Shown here: positions 26,000-34,314 of the stretch, in pieces
How positions within the stretch are numbered: the first letter of the stretch is position 1
Layout: each line of letters opens with the position of its first letter
Assembly (NCBI GenBank): GCA_015068555.1
Contig: SVKI01000006.1
Coordinates: 1 to 64,000, forward strand
Length of the DNA stretch: 64,000 nucleotides
Source of the DNA: Oscillospiraceae bacterium
GTDB taxonomy: Bacteria; Bacillota; Clostridia; UBA1381; UBA9506
Reading direction: 5' to 3'
The notes under the pieces: model-generated
What the model saw: the letters and a program-made list of their open reading frames with translations, nothing else
What the model was told of the DNA's origin: nothing
The model's database searches: none
Made by a program: the position numbers and the translations under genes

Positions 26000-27223
26000 A
26001 TGGAACAAGAACTCTTAACCGTTAGTGTTTCACAACTCAACCACTATATCAAACGCGTTATTGAGCATAACGGCTATTTAAAAAATATTTGTATACAGGG
26101 CGAAATTTCTAATTTCAAGCACCATCCTTCCGGTCACCTGTATATCACACTCAAGGATGAAACCTCAACACTTCGTGCCGTCATGTTTCGCACGGCGGCG
26201 CAAAGTTTGCGTTTCATCCCCGAAGACGGAATGAAGGTTGCCGCAACAGGCCGGATTTCAGTCTATGAGCCGGGTGGCACATACCAGCTATACATTGAAA
26301 GCTTGACTCCCGATGGAGAGGGAGCTCTCTATCAGGCTTTTCTTCGTTTAAAGGAGAAATTAGAAAAAGACGGCTTGTTTGACCCCACACACAAAAAGAG
26401 CATTCCGCTCTTTCCTGATGTGGTCAGCGTTGTCACAGCCGCATCCGGCGCCGCCGTACGCGACATCATCCATGTTTTAAAAAGACGGTATCCCCTTGCT
26501 GCTGTGAAGCTTTTTCCCGTTCCGGTGCAAGGCGAAGGCGCTGCCCGGTCCATTGCCGAAGCCATCCGCTTCTTAAATGAAAAAAACATCGGCGATGTCA
26601 TCATCGCAGGGCGTGGCGGTGGCTCCATTGAGGATCTTTGGGCTTTTAATGAAGAAGTAGTAGCACGCGCCATCTATGATTCCAAAATCCCTGTTATCTC
26701 TGCTGTCGGCCATGAAACCGACTTCACCATTGCAGACTTTGTCGCAGATTTAAGAGCTCCCACGCCTTCTGCCGCTGCAGAGCTTGCCGTGCCAAACGTC
26801 CAGGATTTGCAAAATACGGTCCGGTCACTCTATGCAAAGGCACAAAACCGGATAGAATATCGGCTTTTCGCGGCCCAAAATGAGCTAACCAAACTCGCTG
26901 GCTCAGCTGCTTTTTACAATTTTCCCGGTTCAATCTCAGACCTTCGCATCACCGTGGACCGGCTGCAAAAGCAGTCTCAGGATGCACTGTATGATATCAT
27001 GAACCAAAGAGCACAACGTTTGGGGCTTGCCGCAAGCAAATTACAAACGCTGAGTCCACTTTCCAATTTTACCCGAGGATACGCCTATCCGGCTAAAACC
27101 GATGGAACGCACATCAAAAGCGTCACACAGTTAGAGGCTGGAGAAGCCTTTTCTCTCAAGCTCGCTGACGGCTTGGTCGATTGTATAGCCAAGACGATTT
27201 ATCAAAACGAAATCGATCAGTAG
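26000..27223 (+). CDS. xseA: Exodeoxyribonuclease VII large subunit
   Basis: Catalytic subunit of a single-strand-specific exonuclease. 407 residues: N-terminal OB fold (SVSQLNHYIKRVIEHNGYLK, GEISNFKHHPSGHLYITLKD), then the catalytic domain with VVTAASGAAVRDIIHVLKRR, AGRGGGSIEDLWAFNEE and VISAVGHETDFTIADFVADL. AAGGAG precedes the ATG. The small subunit gene xseB, normally next, is not here: the following gene starts within 14 bases and is a PP-loop protein. Confidence 0.96.
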   Translation: MEQELLTVSVSQLNHYIKRVIEHNGYLKNICIQGEISNFKHHPSGHLYITLKDETSTLRAVMFRTAAQSLRFIPEDGMKVAATGRISVYEPGGTYQLYIESLTPDGEGALYQAFLRLKEKLEKDGLFDPTHKKSIPLFPDVVSVVTAASGAAVRDIIHVLKRRYPLAAVKLFPVPVQGEGAARSIAEAIRFLNEKNIGDVIIAGRGGGSIEDLWAFNEEVVARAIYDSKIPVISAVGHETDFTIADFVADLRAPTPSAAAELAVPNVQDLQNTVRSLYAKAQNRIEYRLFAAQNELTKLAGSAAFYNFPGSISDLRITVDRLQKQSQDALYDIMNQRAQRLGLAASKLQTLSPLSNFTRGYAYPAKTDGTHIKSVTQLEAGEAFSLKLADGLVDCIAKTIYQNEIDQ

Positions 27224-27236
27224 AAGGATGAACCAA

Positions 27237-27950
27237 ATGCAACATTTATTAAGTAAAATGCGCCGCGCCGTAGATGACTACGGCATGATTCAAGAAGGCG
27301 ACCGCATTGCCGTGGGACTTTCCGGCGGAAAAGATTCACTTGCTGTACTTGCTGTCGCAAAATCCCTGCAACGCTTTTATCCAAACTCCTTCCATTTAGA
27401 GGCTATCACGCTTGACATGGGTAATGAGGGCATGGATTTCTCCCCTTTGCAAGATTTTTGCGAAGCGTTAGATGTTCCCTTTCACCTTGTGAAAACAGAA
27501 ATCAAACAAATTGTTTTTGATTGGCGAAAGGAAAAAAGTCCCTGTTCTCTTTGCGCCAACCTGCGCCGGGGGGCATTAAATTCAGCCGCACTGGAGCGCG
27601 GTCTGACCAAGGTCATGTTAGGCCATCACTTTGATGATGTGATCGAAACCTTTATGCTCAGCCAGATTTACGAAGGCAGAATCTCTTGCTTTTCTCCGGT
27701 TACTTATTTAGACAGAATGGCCGTCACCCTGCTTCGCCCTTTTATTTATGTGCCCGAAGCCGATATAAAAAAATTTGCTGCGCAAACACAGCTTCCCATT
27801 GTAAAGAATCTGTGTCCTGCTGACGGCAACACAAAACGAGCCTATATCAAGCAACTATTAACTCAATTAGAACACGAAAACCATGGTGTTAAACAGCGTT
27901 TATTCACCGCACTTCGCACAGCCTTGCCAGATTGGCGCCTTGCGAAGTAA
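27237..27950 (+). CDS. TtcA-family PP-loop tRNA thiolase
   Basis: Adenylating enzyme of the tRNA 2-thiocytidine-32 synthetase family. 237 residues with the PP-loop GLSGGKDSLAVLAVA, the paired cysteines in SPCSLCANLRRGAL, the HHFDDVIETFML motif and a third cysteine in KNLCPADGNTKR. These suit a 4Fe-4S-dependent thiolase, but TtcA relatives modify other positions, so the exact base is uncertain. The ATG at 27237 has AAGG nine bases upstream; one three codons earlier is too close. It takes the place where xseB would be expected. Confidence 0.82.
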   Translation: MQHLLSKMRRAVDDYGMIQEGDRIAVGLSGGKDSLAVLAVAKSLQRFYPNSFHLEAITLDMGNEGMDFSPLQDFCEALDVPFHLVKTEIKQIVFDWRKEKSPCSLCANLRRGALNSAALERGLTKVMLGHHFDDVIETFMLSQIYEGRISCFSPVTYLDRMAVTLLRPFIYVPEADIKKFAAQTQLPIVKNLCPADGNTKRAYIKQLLTQLEHENHGVKQRLFTALRTALPDWRLAK

Positions 27951-27968
27951 TCATAAGGAGGAAATCAA

Positions 27969-28838
27969 ATGAAAATCAGAAAGGCAGTCATCCCGGCAGC
28001 CGGCTTAGGAACGCGCTTCCTGCCCGCAACAAAAGCTATTCCCAAGGAAATGGTGCCCATTGTCGATCAGCCTACCCTGCAATATATTGTCGAAGAGGCA
28101 GCTGCCTCCGGCATTGAAGACATTTTAATCATCACCGGCCGAACCAAACGCGCCATCGAAGACCATTTCGATAAATCCTACGAGCTTGAAACAGAGCTTG
28201 AAAAAAGCGGCAAGCTCGATTACCTAAGCACCTTGCAAAAAATTTCCAACTTGGCAAACATCCACTATGTTCGCCAAAAAGAAGCTAAAGGCTTAGGTCA
28301 TGCGATTTACTGCGCTAAATTCTTTTCAGAAAACGAACCCTTTGCCGTCTTGTTAGGCGATGATGTTGTTGATTCTGAAACACCATGTCTTGCACAGATG
28401 ATTGACCAGTATAACAACTGCGGCACCAGCGTTTTAGGCGTACAAACCGTGCCCGATAGCGAAACTTCCAAGTATGGTATCATCTCCGGCGACAAAGTAG
28501 GCGACCGTCTCTACCGCGTTCATGACATGGTCGAAAAGCCGGCACCCGGCACAGCACCGTCTAACGTGGCAGTTTTAGGTCGCTATATCATCACGCCCGA
28601 CATCTTCCGTTGCTTGGAAGAAACAACACCCGGCGCCGGCGGCGAAATCCAGCTGACCGATGCCCTTAAGATGCTGGCACAAAAAGAAGACATGTATGCC
28701 TATGACTTTATCGGCCGTCGCTACGATGTCGGTTCAAAACAAGGCTATTTAGAAGCCACGGTTGAGTTTGCATTAAAGCGTCCTGACCTGAATCAGGAAT
28801 TTTCAAATTACCTGAAACGAATTGTGAAAACCCTATAA
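27969..28838 (+). CDS. galU: UTP--glucose-1-phosphate uridylyltransferase
   Basis: Makes UDP-glucose for wall polymers and glycolipids. 289 residues with the nucleotidyltransferase start IPAAGLGTRFLPATKAIPKE, metal-binding GDDVVDSE and the GalU block AVLGRYIITPDIF and TPGAGGEIQLTDALKML. AAGGAGG before the ATG. Nineteen bases after the PP-loop gene and twelve before the next, so cotranscribed. Confidence 0.96.
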   Translation: MKIRKAVIPAAGLGTRFLPATKAIPKEMVPIVDQPTLQYIVEEAAASGIEDILIITGRTKRAIEDHFDKSYELETELEKSGKLDYLSTLQKISNLANIHYVRQKEAKGLGHAIYCAKFFSENEPFAVLLGDDVVDSETPCLAQMIDQYNNCGTSVLGVQTVPDSETSKYGIISGDKVGDRLYRVHDMVEKPAPGTAPSNVAVLGRYIITPDIFRCLEETTPGAGGEIQLTDALKMLAQKEDMYAYDFIGRRYDVGSKQGYLEATVEFALKRPDLNQEFSNYLKRIVKTL

Positions 28839-28850
28839 AAGGAGTCTACC

Positions 28851-31178
28851 ATGAAACGAATAATCCCCTGCATCCTTTCCGCATGGATGCTACTCTGCAG
28901 TCTACCGACCTTTGCCTCGACTCTCTCTGAGACAGAAACAAAGCTTTTAATCAATGGCGTAACCTATCAGCACATTGAGCGTCTTGCAGAAAACGGTTGG
29001 CAAGACATTTATGTGGTACAGGCCGATTTAAACGAGCCTCATTTAAGCTTCCATGTTCTAAAAAGCAGCGAAGGCCAAAGTTATTTGCAAAACACGCATG
29101 CCATGGCCGAAGCTGCCGGTGCTGTAGCAGCAATCAATGCTGATTTTTTCTCTGCAAAGCGTAACGAAAGCGGCCGCGGCTCTGCCATTGGCCTTGAAAT
29201 AACCGATGGTGTTTTGCGCACCTCCCCTGCAGCGTATGAAAAAATGAATGCGTTATTCCTGCCTAAAAACGAAGATACACTTTACTTTAGCCCCTTCTCC
29301 TATGAATTTAAGGTCGTTGCCCCCAGTGGTGCTGAGGATCATATCGTCGTGATTAATAAGTATGACGATTTGCGTGGCATTGTCATGTACACGCCCGATT
29401 GGGGCAAAACAACCCCCGGCTCAGGCAACGATGTTATCGAAATTATTGTAGAAGATGGCATTGTGATAGACAAGCGTTGGGACCATGGCCCTGCGGAGAT
29501 CCCGCAAAACGGCTATGTCCTTGCCACCAATATGACGATGAATTCATTTTTGGATAATGAACTAAACATCGGCGATGCAGTTACCATTGATATCACAACC
29601 GCACCCGATTTTAACAATATTGAAACCGCTGTCGGCGGTGGCGGCATGATTTTAGTGGACGGCCAGGTGCCCGCTGCTTTTTCTCACACCATCAGCGGCT
29701 ATCATCCCCGCTCCGCTGTCGGCATTGATAAAAGCGGAAAAATCATCACTTTAGTTGCCGTAGACGGGCGCCGTACCGATGCCAAGGGGATGACGATGAC
29801 GCAGCTTGGCTATTTAATGAGCGAGCTTGGCTGCTATAACGCCATGAATTTAGACGGTGGCGGCTCTACACTCCTCTCCATGCAGTATGCCGGTCAGCAA
29901 GTGGTTGCCAATCAGCCGTCCGACGGCTACAAGCGCCCCGTGACCAATTCCATCGGTATAATGGCCGATGTTCCCGATGAGCCTGTTCTCGCGGCCGTCC
30001 AGCTTAATAGTGACGATAGCCGCGTATTTATCGGTACGAACCGCACCTTATCTTTACAAGGCATCGACCAATACGGCCGCGTGATGGGTGCCCTCGATGA
30101 AGGCTCTGCTCGCTTTACCGTCTTAGAAGGCGATGCCACAATCAGCGGGAATCAGATAAAACCGCGCAAATCAGGTAAATTGATAGTAGAAGGAGAATCT
30201 GGCGGCTACCGTGATATCATCACCCTGGAGGTACTGGAGCGACCTCATCGCATCAGCCTGTTAGAAACTCATATAAACCTTTCTGCCGGCACAAAAAAGC
30301 AATTACAATTCATTGGATATGATGAAAAGGGATATAAAGCCGCCCTAAACGCTGAAGATCTAACCGTAACTGTTGTGAGTCCTTCCGTTGTAAGTTATGC
30401 ACAGGGCACCGTGCAGGCCATCAAGACAGGCTCCTCTGTCATTAAGGCAAGTCGCGGTGAACTCACCGCAAATGCAGTTGTCACAGTTGGCGATGCCGAG
30501 CCGGCCACCTTGCCGCAAAACATCTACCTGCCAGACCCTGCACAAAAGAAAGGCGAACAAACAGATAATGCACTTACCTTCACCGTTTTCGGCAACACCA
30601 GAAAACCCGTTGTTTTATTTGATTTATATCTCACAAACGGCGTTGTCAATGCTATGAAAAATGAAAGTAAACTGAATTACTTTGTCGGCAATCAGGTTGC
30701 CACAGCTGCCTTGTCTGCGCTAAATGATAGTCTGAAAACAGCAGAAAAATTCAGCATTTCCAAAACAGGCAACAACACCTTTATCACGGTAAACAACGCC
30801 GCAGATAAGACCATTTTTAGCTGTGATTCTGCGCAGTTTCAAAAGCTTTTTGATGAACTAAACGCCTCTCAGGGCGGCAATCTTTTCCTCTTTTTAAACA
30901 ACGCAGATATATCCGCATCTAACACAGAAATCAAATTCTTTAAAAGAATGCTGACAGAGGCATCACAAAAATGCAACGCTGTCTATGTGTTCTCCGGTGG
31001 AGACAAGAACGAATCCGTTATGGAAGACGGTGTGCGCTACATCACAACCGCCGGCATCACGGAAAATATAAGTCTGAAACCATCCTATACAAGCATGTAT
31101 GATATACGCTACTATCTTGTTACCGTTAACGGAAACGATGTAAGCTACGAGCTAAAATCACTATTTCAAAATAAGTAA
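28851..31178 (+). CDS. Secreted phosphodiester glycosidase family protein with Ig-like and degenerate phosphoesterase domains
   Basis: Exported protein of 775 residues. Signal peptide (1-23, ends PTFAS); NAGPA-type phosphodiester glycosidase domain (about 60-375) with AAINADFFS, AVGGGGMILVDGQ, HPRSAVGIDKSGKIITLVAV and NLDGGGSTLLSM; a bacterial Ig-like segment (about 465-555); and a C-terminal domain (about 574-775) that reads like a calcineurin-type phosphoesterase whose metal motifs are altered (FGNTR, VGNQ, FSGGD). The first domain suggests removal of sugar phosphodiesters or a wall role. AAGGAG precedes the ATG; last gene of the transcript. Confidence 0.82.
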   Translation: MKRIIPCILSAWMLLCSLPTFASTLSETETKLLINGVTYQHIERLAENGWQDIYVVQADLNEPHLSFHVLKSSEGQSYLQNTHAMAEAAGAVAAINADFFSAKRNESGRGSAIGLEITDGVLRTSPAAYEKMNALFLPKNEDTLYFSPFSYEFKVVAPSGAEDHIVVINKYDDLRGIVMYTPDWGKTTPGSGNDVIEIIVEDGIVIDKRWDHGPAEIPQNGYVLATNMTMNSFLDNELNIGDAVTIDITTAPDFNNIETAVGGGGMILVDGQVPAAFSHTISGYHPRSAVGIDKSGKIITLVAVDGRRTDAKGMTMTQLGYLMSELGCYNAMNLDGGGSTLLSMQYAGQQVVANQPSDGYKRPVTNSIGIMADVPDEPVLAAVQLNSDDSRVFIGTNRTLSLQGIDQYGRVMGALDEGSARFTVLEGDATISGNQIKPRKSGKLIVEGESGGYRDIITLEVLERPHRISLLETHINLSAGTKKQLQFIGYDEKGYKAALNAEDLTVTVVSPSVVSYAQGTVQAIKTGSSVIKASRGELTANAVVTVGDAEPATLPQNIYLPDPAQKKGEQTDNALTFTVFGNTRKPVVLFDLYLTNGVVNAMKNESKLNYFVGNQVATAALSALNDSLKTAEKFSISKTGNNTFITVNNAADKTIFSCDSAQFQKLFDELNASQGGNLFLFLNNADISASNTEIKFFKRMLTEASQKCNAVYVFSGGDKNESVMEDGVRYITTAGITENISLKPSYTSMYDIRYYLVTVNGNDVSYELKSLFQNK

Positions 31179-31217
31179 CGCCACTCGTTTATAGTTGAGA
31201 ATTATTTTTGTCACGAC

Positions 31218-31255
31218 AAAAGCCCCTTGATACGATTGATATCAAGGGGCTTTTT
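31218..31255 (+). terminator. Terminator after the phosphodiester glycosidase gene
   Basis: GCCCCTTGATA (31222-31232) and TATCAAGGGGC (31240-31250) form a perfect 11-pair stem followed by TTTTT. Confidence 0.9.
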
Positions 31256-31470
31256 CAATCTTCCCTACCACACCTGCAAAAAGAAGGCCATTTTATATAA
31301 TACAGTGGTTAAGATGCAACATAGGCCGTTGGCCAAAGAGGCTATCGGCGAGGCATACAGGTGGATTCTCATCTCGTTTTATTAAAGGGCCCTGTTAGGC
31401 AAGCATATCGATTTTATATGCCAACACTCCAAAAAGGCTGTAGGTTGGCATTAATCTCTGTTTCTTTAGA
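31256..31470. other. Gene-free stretch with one inverted repeat
   Basis: No supported gene. An eight-base perfect inverted repeat, ATGCCAAC (31418-31425) with GTTGGCAT (31444-31451), lies downstream of the small membrane protein on the minus strand and could be a weak terminator. Nothing else was recognised. Confidence 0.4.
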
Positions 31471-31899
31471 TTATCCTCTATAGTCTGCTCCTATTAAATT
31501 GCCGTTAAATTTATCAACATAAAAAACCATAGGTCCTAACAACCCATCCTGTGTTGTATTAAAAGTAATTTTATATAGGTTTTTTCCAACAATATTAACT
31601 TTATCATCAAAAAGATATATGGATGGCTGTGCATCAAATATTACTTCTTCGATTTTTGGATTATCAAGGTTTGTAATTGTTTCAATACTCTTTTTTTCAA
31701 GTTTTTTCTTCACATTTTCTATTGCAGTTTCCGAAGGTATCTCCAATACTTCCGGCGGAGGGGAATATTTCTTGTCACAAGTCGAAAATACATCGGGTTC
31801 ATTGCTATCCGTTTTTCTATGGTCAATCACATATAAAGAACCCAAAACCATAAATAATACTAACACGGCTATCTCTATAATATAAATCAGTTTCTTCAT
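31471..31899 (-). CDS. Small membrane-anchored protein of unknown function, PepSY-like end
   Basis: A 142-residue protein with one N-terminal helix (about 3-25, LIYIIEIAVLVLFMVLGSLY) and a mainly polar extracytoplasmic part. The last third (NLYKITFNTTQDGLLGPMVF then YVDKFNGNLIGADYRG) resembles the strand pattern of PepSY-like domains, but this is weak. AAGGAGG lies just before the ATG. It is AT-richer than its neighbours and lies at the edge of an accessory-looking stretch, so acquisition by transfer is possible. Confidence 0.6.
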   Translation of the reverse strand: MKKLIYIIEIAVLVLFMVLGSLYVIDHRKTDSNEPDVFSTCDKKYSPPPEVLEIPSETAIENVKKKLEKKSIETITNLDNPKIEEVIFDAQPSIYLFDDKVNIVGKNLYKITFNTTQDGLLGPMVFYVDKFNGNLIGADYRG

Positions 31900-31902
31900 G
31901 TT

Positions 31903-32010
31903 TCATTCCTCCTTATTTTCAATAACCTCCGCAAGCCTCTCCTTTAATGCCTCTTTTCCCTTTATCCGCCTGCGTCTAAACACGCAACATGCCTTTTTCT
32001 TTGTTTCCAT
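31903..32010 (-). CDS. Possible 35-residue basic peptide or gene remnant
   Basis: METKKKACCVFRRRR begins a lysine/arginine/glutamate-rich frame that stops three bases before the small membrane protein. The reading frame continues upstream without a stop to about 32100 but without a good start. The ribosome site is weak (GGGAT). It may be a short gene coupled to its neighbour or the tail of a decayed gene. Function unknown. Confidence 0.3.
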   Translation of the reverse strand: METKKKACCVFRRRRIKGKEALKERLAEVIENKEE

Positions 32011-32206
32011 ATTATATCCCGCAATATACAAAAAGCGTGTTGCCCACTCAAAAGCAGAGCCACGCACCAAGAAACGCACGACTCTGTTCCTAAAGGTTGC
32101 TTAACTTTTTACTCATACACATCTTAATTTTTCATACGGGTACAGAAACAATAGAGTTCGCTTTTTTAACAACATCCATACTCAGTCATGACCACCGGTA
32201 AAAGCA
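32011..32206. other. No gene recognised
   Basis: Apart from the open upstream extension of the basic peptide frame noted above, nothing can be supported here. Confidence 0.3.
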
Positions 32207-32274
32207 GGGGGGATTTCCACGCCTAAAGGCACCAAACAATAAATATCCCCCCGTATAACGGGGGGTCATTTTTT
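32207..32274 (+). promoter_or_regulatory. Switch-like hairpin pair ending in a terminator
   Basis: GGGGGGAT (32207-32214) can pair with ATCCCCCC (32245-32252); the latter overlaps CCCCCCGT (32247-32254), which pairs with ACGGGGGG (32258-32265) and is followed by TCATTTTTT. The two pairings exclude each other, as in a transcription attenuator. A small GCC/GGC hairpin lies between. No gene follows directly, so it may be a relic of a mobile element. Confidence 0.5.
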
Positions 32275-32494
32275 GGCATAGCCCTAATGCTACTGGCGAC
32301 GCACAAGTGCGTTTTATATTGGCCTGCCAGCCATGCAACTGTTACTTACAACCCATAAATGGGTTGTGTGTATTGCGCCGCTATGCGGAGGGGTCCAGGG
32401 GCAGAGCCCCGGTCGCTTCAAGGGGTGCGGGGGAGACATGGAGTAAGGCATTGTGTCAAGTCTAGGACGCCGACAGAATGCACTTAATCCAGTC
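32275..32494. other. Gene-free GC-rich stretch
   Basis: No reading frame with a ribosome site or recognisable protein was found. Runs such as GGGGTCCAGGGGCAGAGCCC resemble the non-coding ends of mobile elements, but no transposase, recombinase or target duplication is visible. Confidence 0.3.
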
Positions 32495-32529
32495 GTTCTT
32501 TTGTCAGGTGGATACACCTGCAAAAGAAC
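32495..32529. repeat. Hairpin, 15 pairs with one bulge
   Basis: GTTCTTTTG-T-CAGGTG (32495-32510) pairs with CACCTGCAAAAGAAC (32515-32529) around a four-base loop. First of three strong hairpins in 300 bases. Confidence 0.65.
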
Positions 32530-32599
32530 TTCCTAAAAAATGTATAGTAGAACTTCTTTCTCAGTTGTCACTTGCGTTCCACCTGCAGAAAGAAGAACT

Positions 32600-32636
32600 G
32601 AGGTAGGGACTTCTGCAACGCAGAAGTCCCTACCTC
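32600..32636. repeat. Perfect 17-pair hairpin
   Basis: GAGGTAGGGACTTCTGC (32600-32616) and its exact complement (32620-32636) enclose a three-base loop AAC. A weaker overlapping set (CTTCTTTCT with AGAAAGAAG, CTCAGTT with AACTGAG) lies just upstream. Confidence 0.75.
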
Positions 32637-32761
32637 ATGTCCCGCGTTTTTGCTACTTCGCGTGCCCCGAAGGGGTATTGTCTCACAAAAGTAGGCCAGC
32701 CCGGCAGGGCATCTACTACGAAAATGTAGCGCATTTTCTACAACCCCTCCACCAAGCTACG

Positions 32762-32800
32762 CTTGCTCAGCCTCCCCTTGCACAGGGGAGGCTGAGCAAG
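32762..32800. repeat. Perfect 17-pair hairpin
   Basis: CTTGCTCAGCCTCCCCT (32762-32778) and its exact complement (32784-32800) enclose TGCAC. Neither strand has a T run after it, so it is not a normal terminator. Confidence 0.75.
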
Positions 32801-32896
32801 AAAGGAGGTTTTGGCCAAACTTGCCATACATATTACACATTAAAGTTTTTACATCATTTTACTATGATTTTGGGTTCATCGGTTAACCTTTTTGGA

Positions 32897-32920
32897 ACCA
32901 CGCAGACTTAGCGTGGTTTT
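32897..32920 (+). terminator. Weak terminator-like hairpin
   Basis: AACCACGC and GCGTGGTT pair around a seven-base loop and are followed by TT. There is no clear gene upstream on the plus strand. Confidence 0.4.
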
Positions 32921-32932
32921 CGTTATACAAAA

Positions 32933-32959
32933 AAGGGCGTACCTTTTAGGTACGCCCTT
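32933..32959 (-). terminator. Terminator of the secreted-protein operon
   Basis: AAGGGCGTACC and GGTACGCCCTT form a perfect 11-pair stem with a five-base loop; on the minus strand it is followed by TTTTGT. It lies 16 bases past the stop of the 56-residue gene. Confidence 0.85.
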
Positions 32960-32974
32960 CATTAGCTATTATCA

Positions 32975-33145
32975 TTATGCCTCTACTTCAACGGGGTCCA
33001 GAGAAGTTGAAGCGGGAGAGCTTGCTATTGACAGCATGTCAAATTGTGTCCAAACAGCATCATCCCAGAGGTCAATTTTAGCAGCCAGATTTTCAGAAAC
33101 GCGGATTTCGCGAACTGTTAATTCGGGTTTAATGTACTTCTTCAC
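32975..33145 (-). CDS. 56-residue peptide of unknown function
   Basis: Starts MKKYIKPELTVREI (GTG with AGGAGG a few bases upstream) and ends SPASTSLDPVEVEA; no cysteine, membrane helix or signal peptide. It starts 36 bases after the secreted acidic protein gene and stops just before a terminator, so both share one transcript. The KPELTVREI-type start is seen in small unannotated Clostridia peptides. A modified-peptide precursor is conceivable but no modifying enzyme lies nearby. Too short for most gene finders. Confidence 0.65.
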   Translation of the reverse strand: MKKYIKPELTVREIRVSENLAAKIDLWDDAVWTQFDMLSIASSPASTSLDPVEVEA

Positions 33146-33181
33146 GGTATTCCCTCCTAATTATTATCAAATCTCTTTTAC

Positions 33182-34234
33182 TTACTGAGCATCCAGTGCA
33201 TATGCAGCTACAGCAGATGTAGCAACATTATCACCGTTTACAGCATATACGCAAGCATAAATCTTACTTTCATCATCGCCCTTTAAAGCAGTTGTAAAGT
33301 TTTCACCAGTCTTAACTTCGTAAGCACTGATTGCGAACTTACCGGCACCGTTAGCACCGGCAGCTTTGATTTTGATAACGCCTGTTAAAGCTTCCAGCTC
33401 AGCTTTTGTTCTAGGAGCGGCGAATGTTGCGTCAGATACTAAGATACCGAAGTCAGCGGAGTTGGTAGCTGTACCAAACAGTGTGAACTGTCTCTTGTTA
33501 GTATCAGAAGTATTTGTTTCGAATTTGTTAGGAGTGTAACCTTCTTTTGCAACAGAAGATGTTGCGATATTAGCAACCGGATCTGCGTCTTCAGCAACTT
33601 CATTGAAGGTAAATACAAAGGTATCACCATCTTCAAGTCCTTCAGCTGTATAAGTGTAAGCAATCACATCAGTTGCAACATCCACTTTATTCTTTGCTAC
33701 AGTTACGCCACCGTGATAGCCTGCATTAGGAATCAGGTAGAAGGTGATTTCATCAAGCTTAGTGGTCGTTGAAGTTTCATCATCAGAATCAACATAAACA
33801 GTACCATTTACAGCGCTGAAGTTGATGGTTTTATTTTCAACAACTACATTGGAAACTGCGCCTGCTGTAACAGCGCTGGACTGTGCGCCAACCTTTACTT
33901 CTGCAGTACCGTTCTTCAGCACGCTGTAATCAGCACTAAAGCCGAATACTAAATCGCCTTCGTTGTTTACTTCTGCTGAATTGATCTGGTCAATATAAAT
34001 GATTTCAGCATCATCTACATCTCCAGCATCATCTTTGTCGGCATATACTAAATATGCAACTTCTTCGTCTGCACCCAGACCGGAAACTGTTGTTGTTACC
34101 GTAACGGTTTCAGTAGTACCCACAACCGCATATTCAGTAACTGTGTTGTACGTTGCAGCCATAGCACTCATGCCTGCGCTTAAAAGCAACATTGCAGCTA
34201 CGGTTGCCGCCAAAATTTTGAACCCTTTTTTCAT
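33182..34234 (-). CDS. Secreted acidic surface protein of unknown function
   Basis: A 350-residue protein with a clear signal peptide (MKKGFKILAATVAAMLLLSA, cut after AMAA). The mature part is Thr/Val/Asp/Ala-rich, has no Cys and reads as successive beta-sandwich segments (TVTEYAVVGTTETVTVTTTV; ADEEVAYLVYADKDDAG). No enzyme motif or wall anchor was found. The ATG at 34234 is the signal-peptide start. A full-strength promoter lies just upstream, so it is probably abundant. Surface layer, pilus-like or matrix roles are all guesses. Confidence 0.75.
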   Translation of the reverse strand: MKKGFKILAATVAAMLLLSAGMSAMAATYNTVTEYAVVGTTETVTVTTTVSGLGADEEVAYLVYADKDDAGDVDDAEIIYIDQINSAEVNNEGDLVFGFSADYSVLKNGTAEVKVGAQSSAVTAGAVSNVVVENKTINFSAVNGTVYVDSDDETSTTTKLDEITFYLIPNAGYHGGVTVAKNKVDVATDVIAYTYTAEGLEDGDTFVFTFNEVAEDADPVANIATSSVAKEGYTPNKFETNTSDTNKRQFTLFGTATNSADFGILVSDATFAAPRTKAELEALTGVIKIKAAGANGAGKFAISAYEVKTGENFTTALKGDDESKIYACVYAVNGDNVATSAVAAYALDAQ

Positions 34235-34285
34235 AATCACACCCACTTTTTCATATTTTTTATAGTGTATCATAATTATGTATTC

Positions 34286-34314
34286 ATTGTACTATAAATA
34301 AAATCAATTGTCAA
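34286..34314 (-). promoter_or_regulatory. Promoter of the secreted-protein operon
   Basis: Minus-strand TTGACA (34309-34314), 17-base spacer, TACAAT (34286-34291), within AT-rich DNA likely to raise its strength. Confidence 0.85.

Noticed and set aside
32540-32911. A 123-codon plus-strand frame across the hairpin cluster
   Set aside because: It is translated from inverted repeats and has no ribosome site or protein-like pattern.
32975-33145. The 56-residue peptide as a ribosomally made, modified natural product precursor
   Set aside because: No cysteine-rich or repetitive core and no maturation enzyme, protease or exporter nearby; kept only as an unknown small gene.
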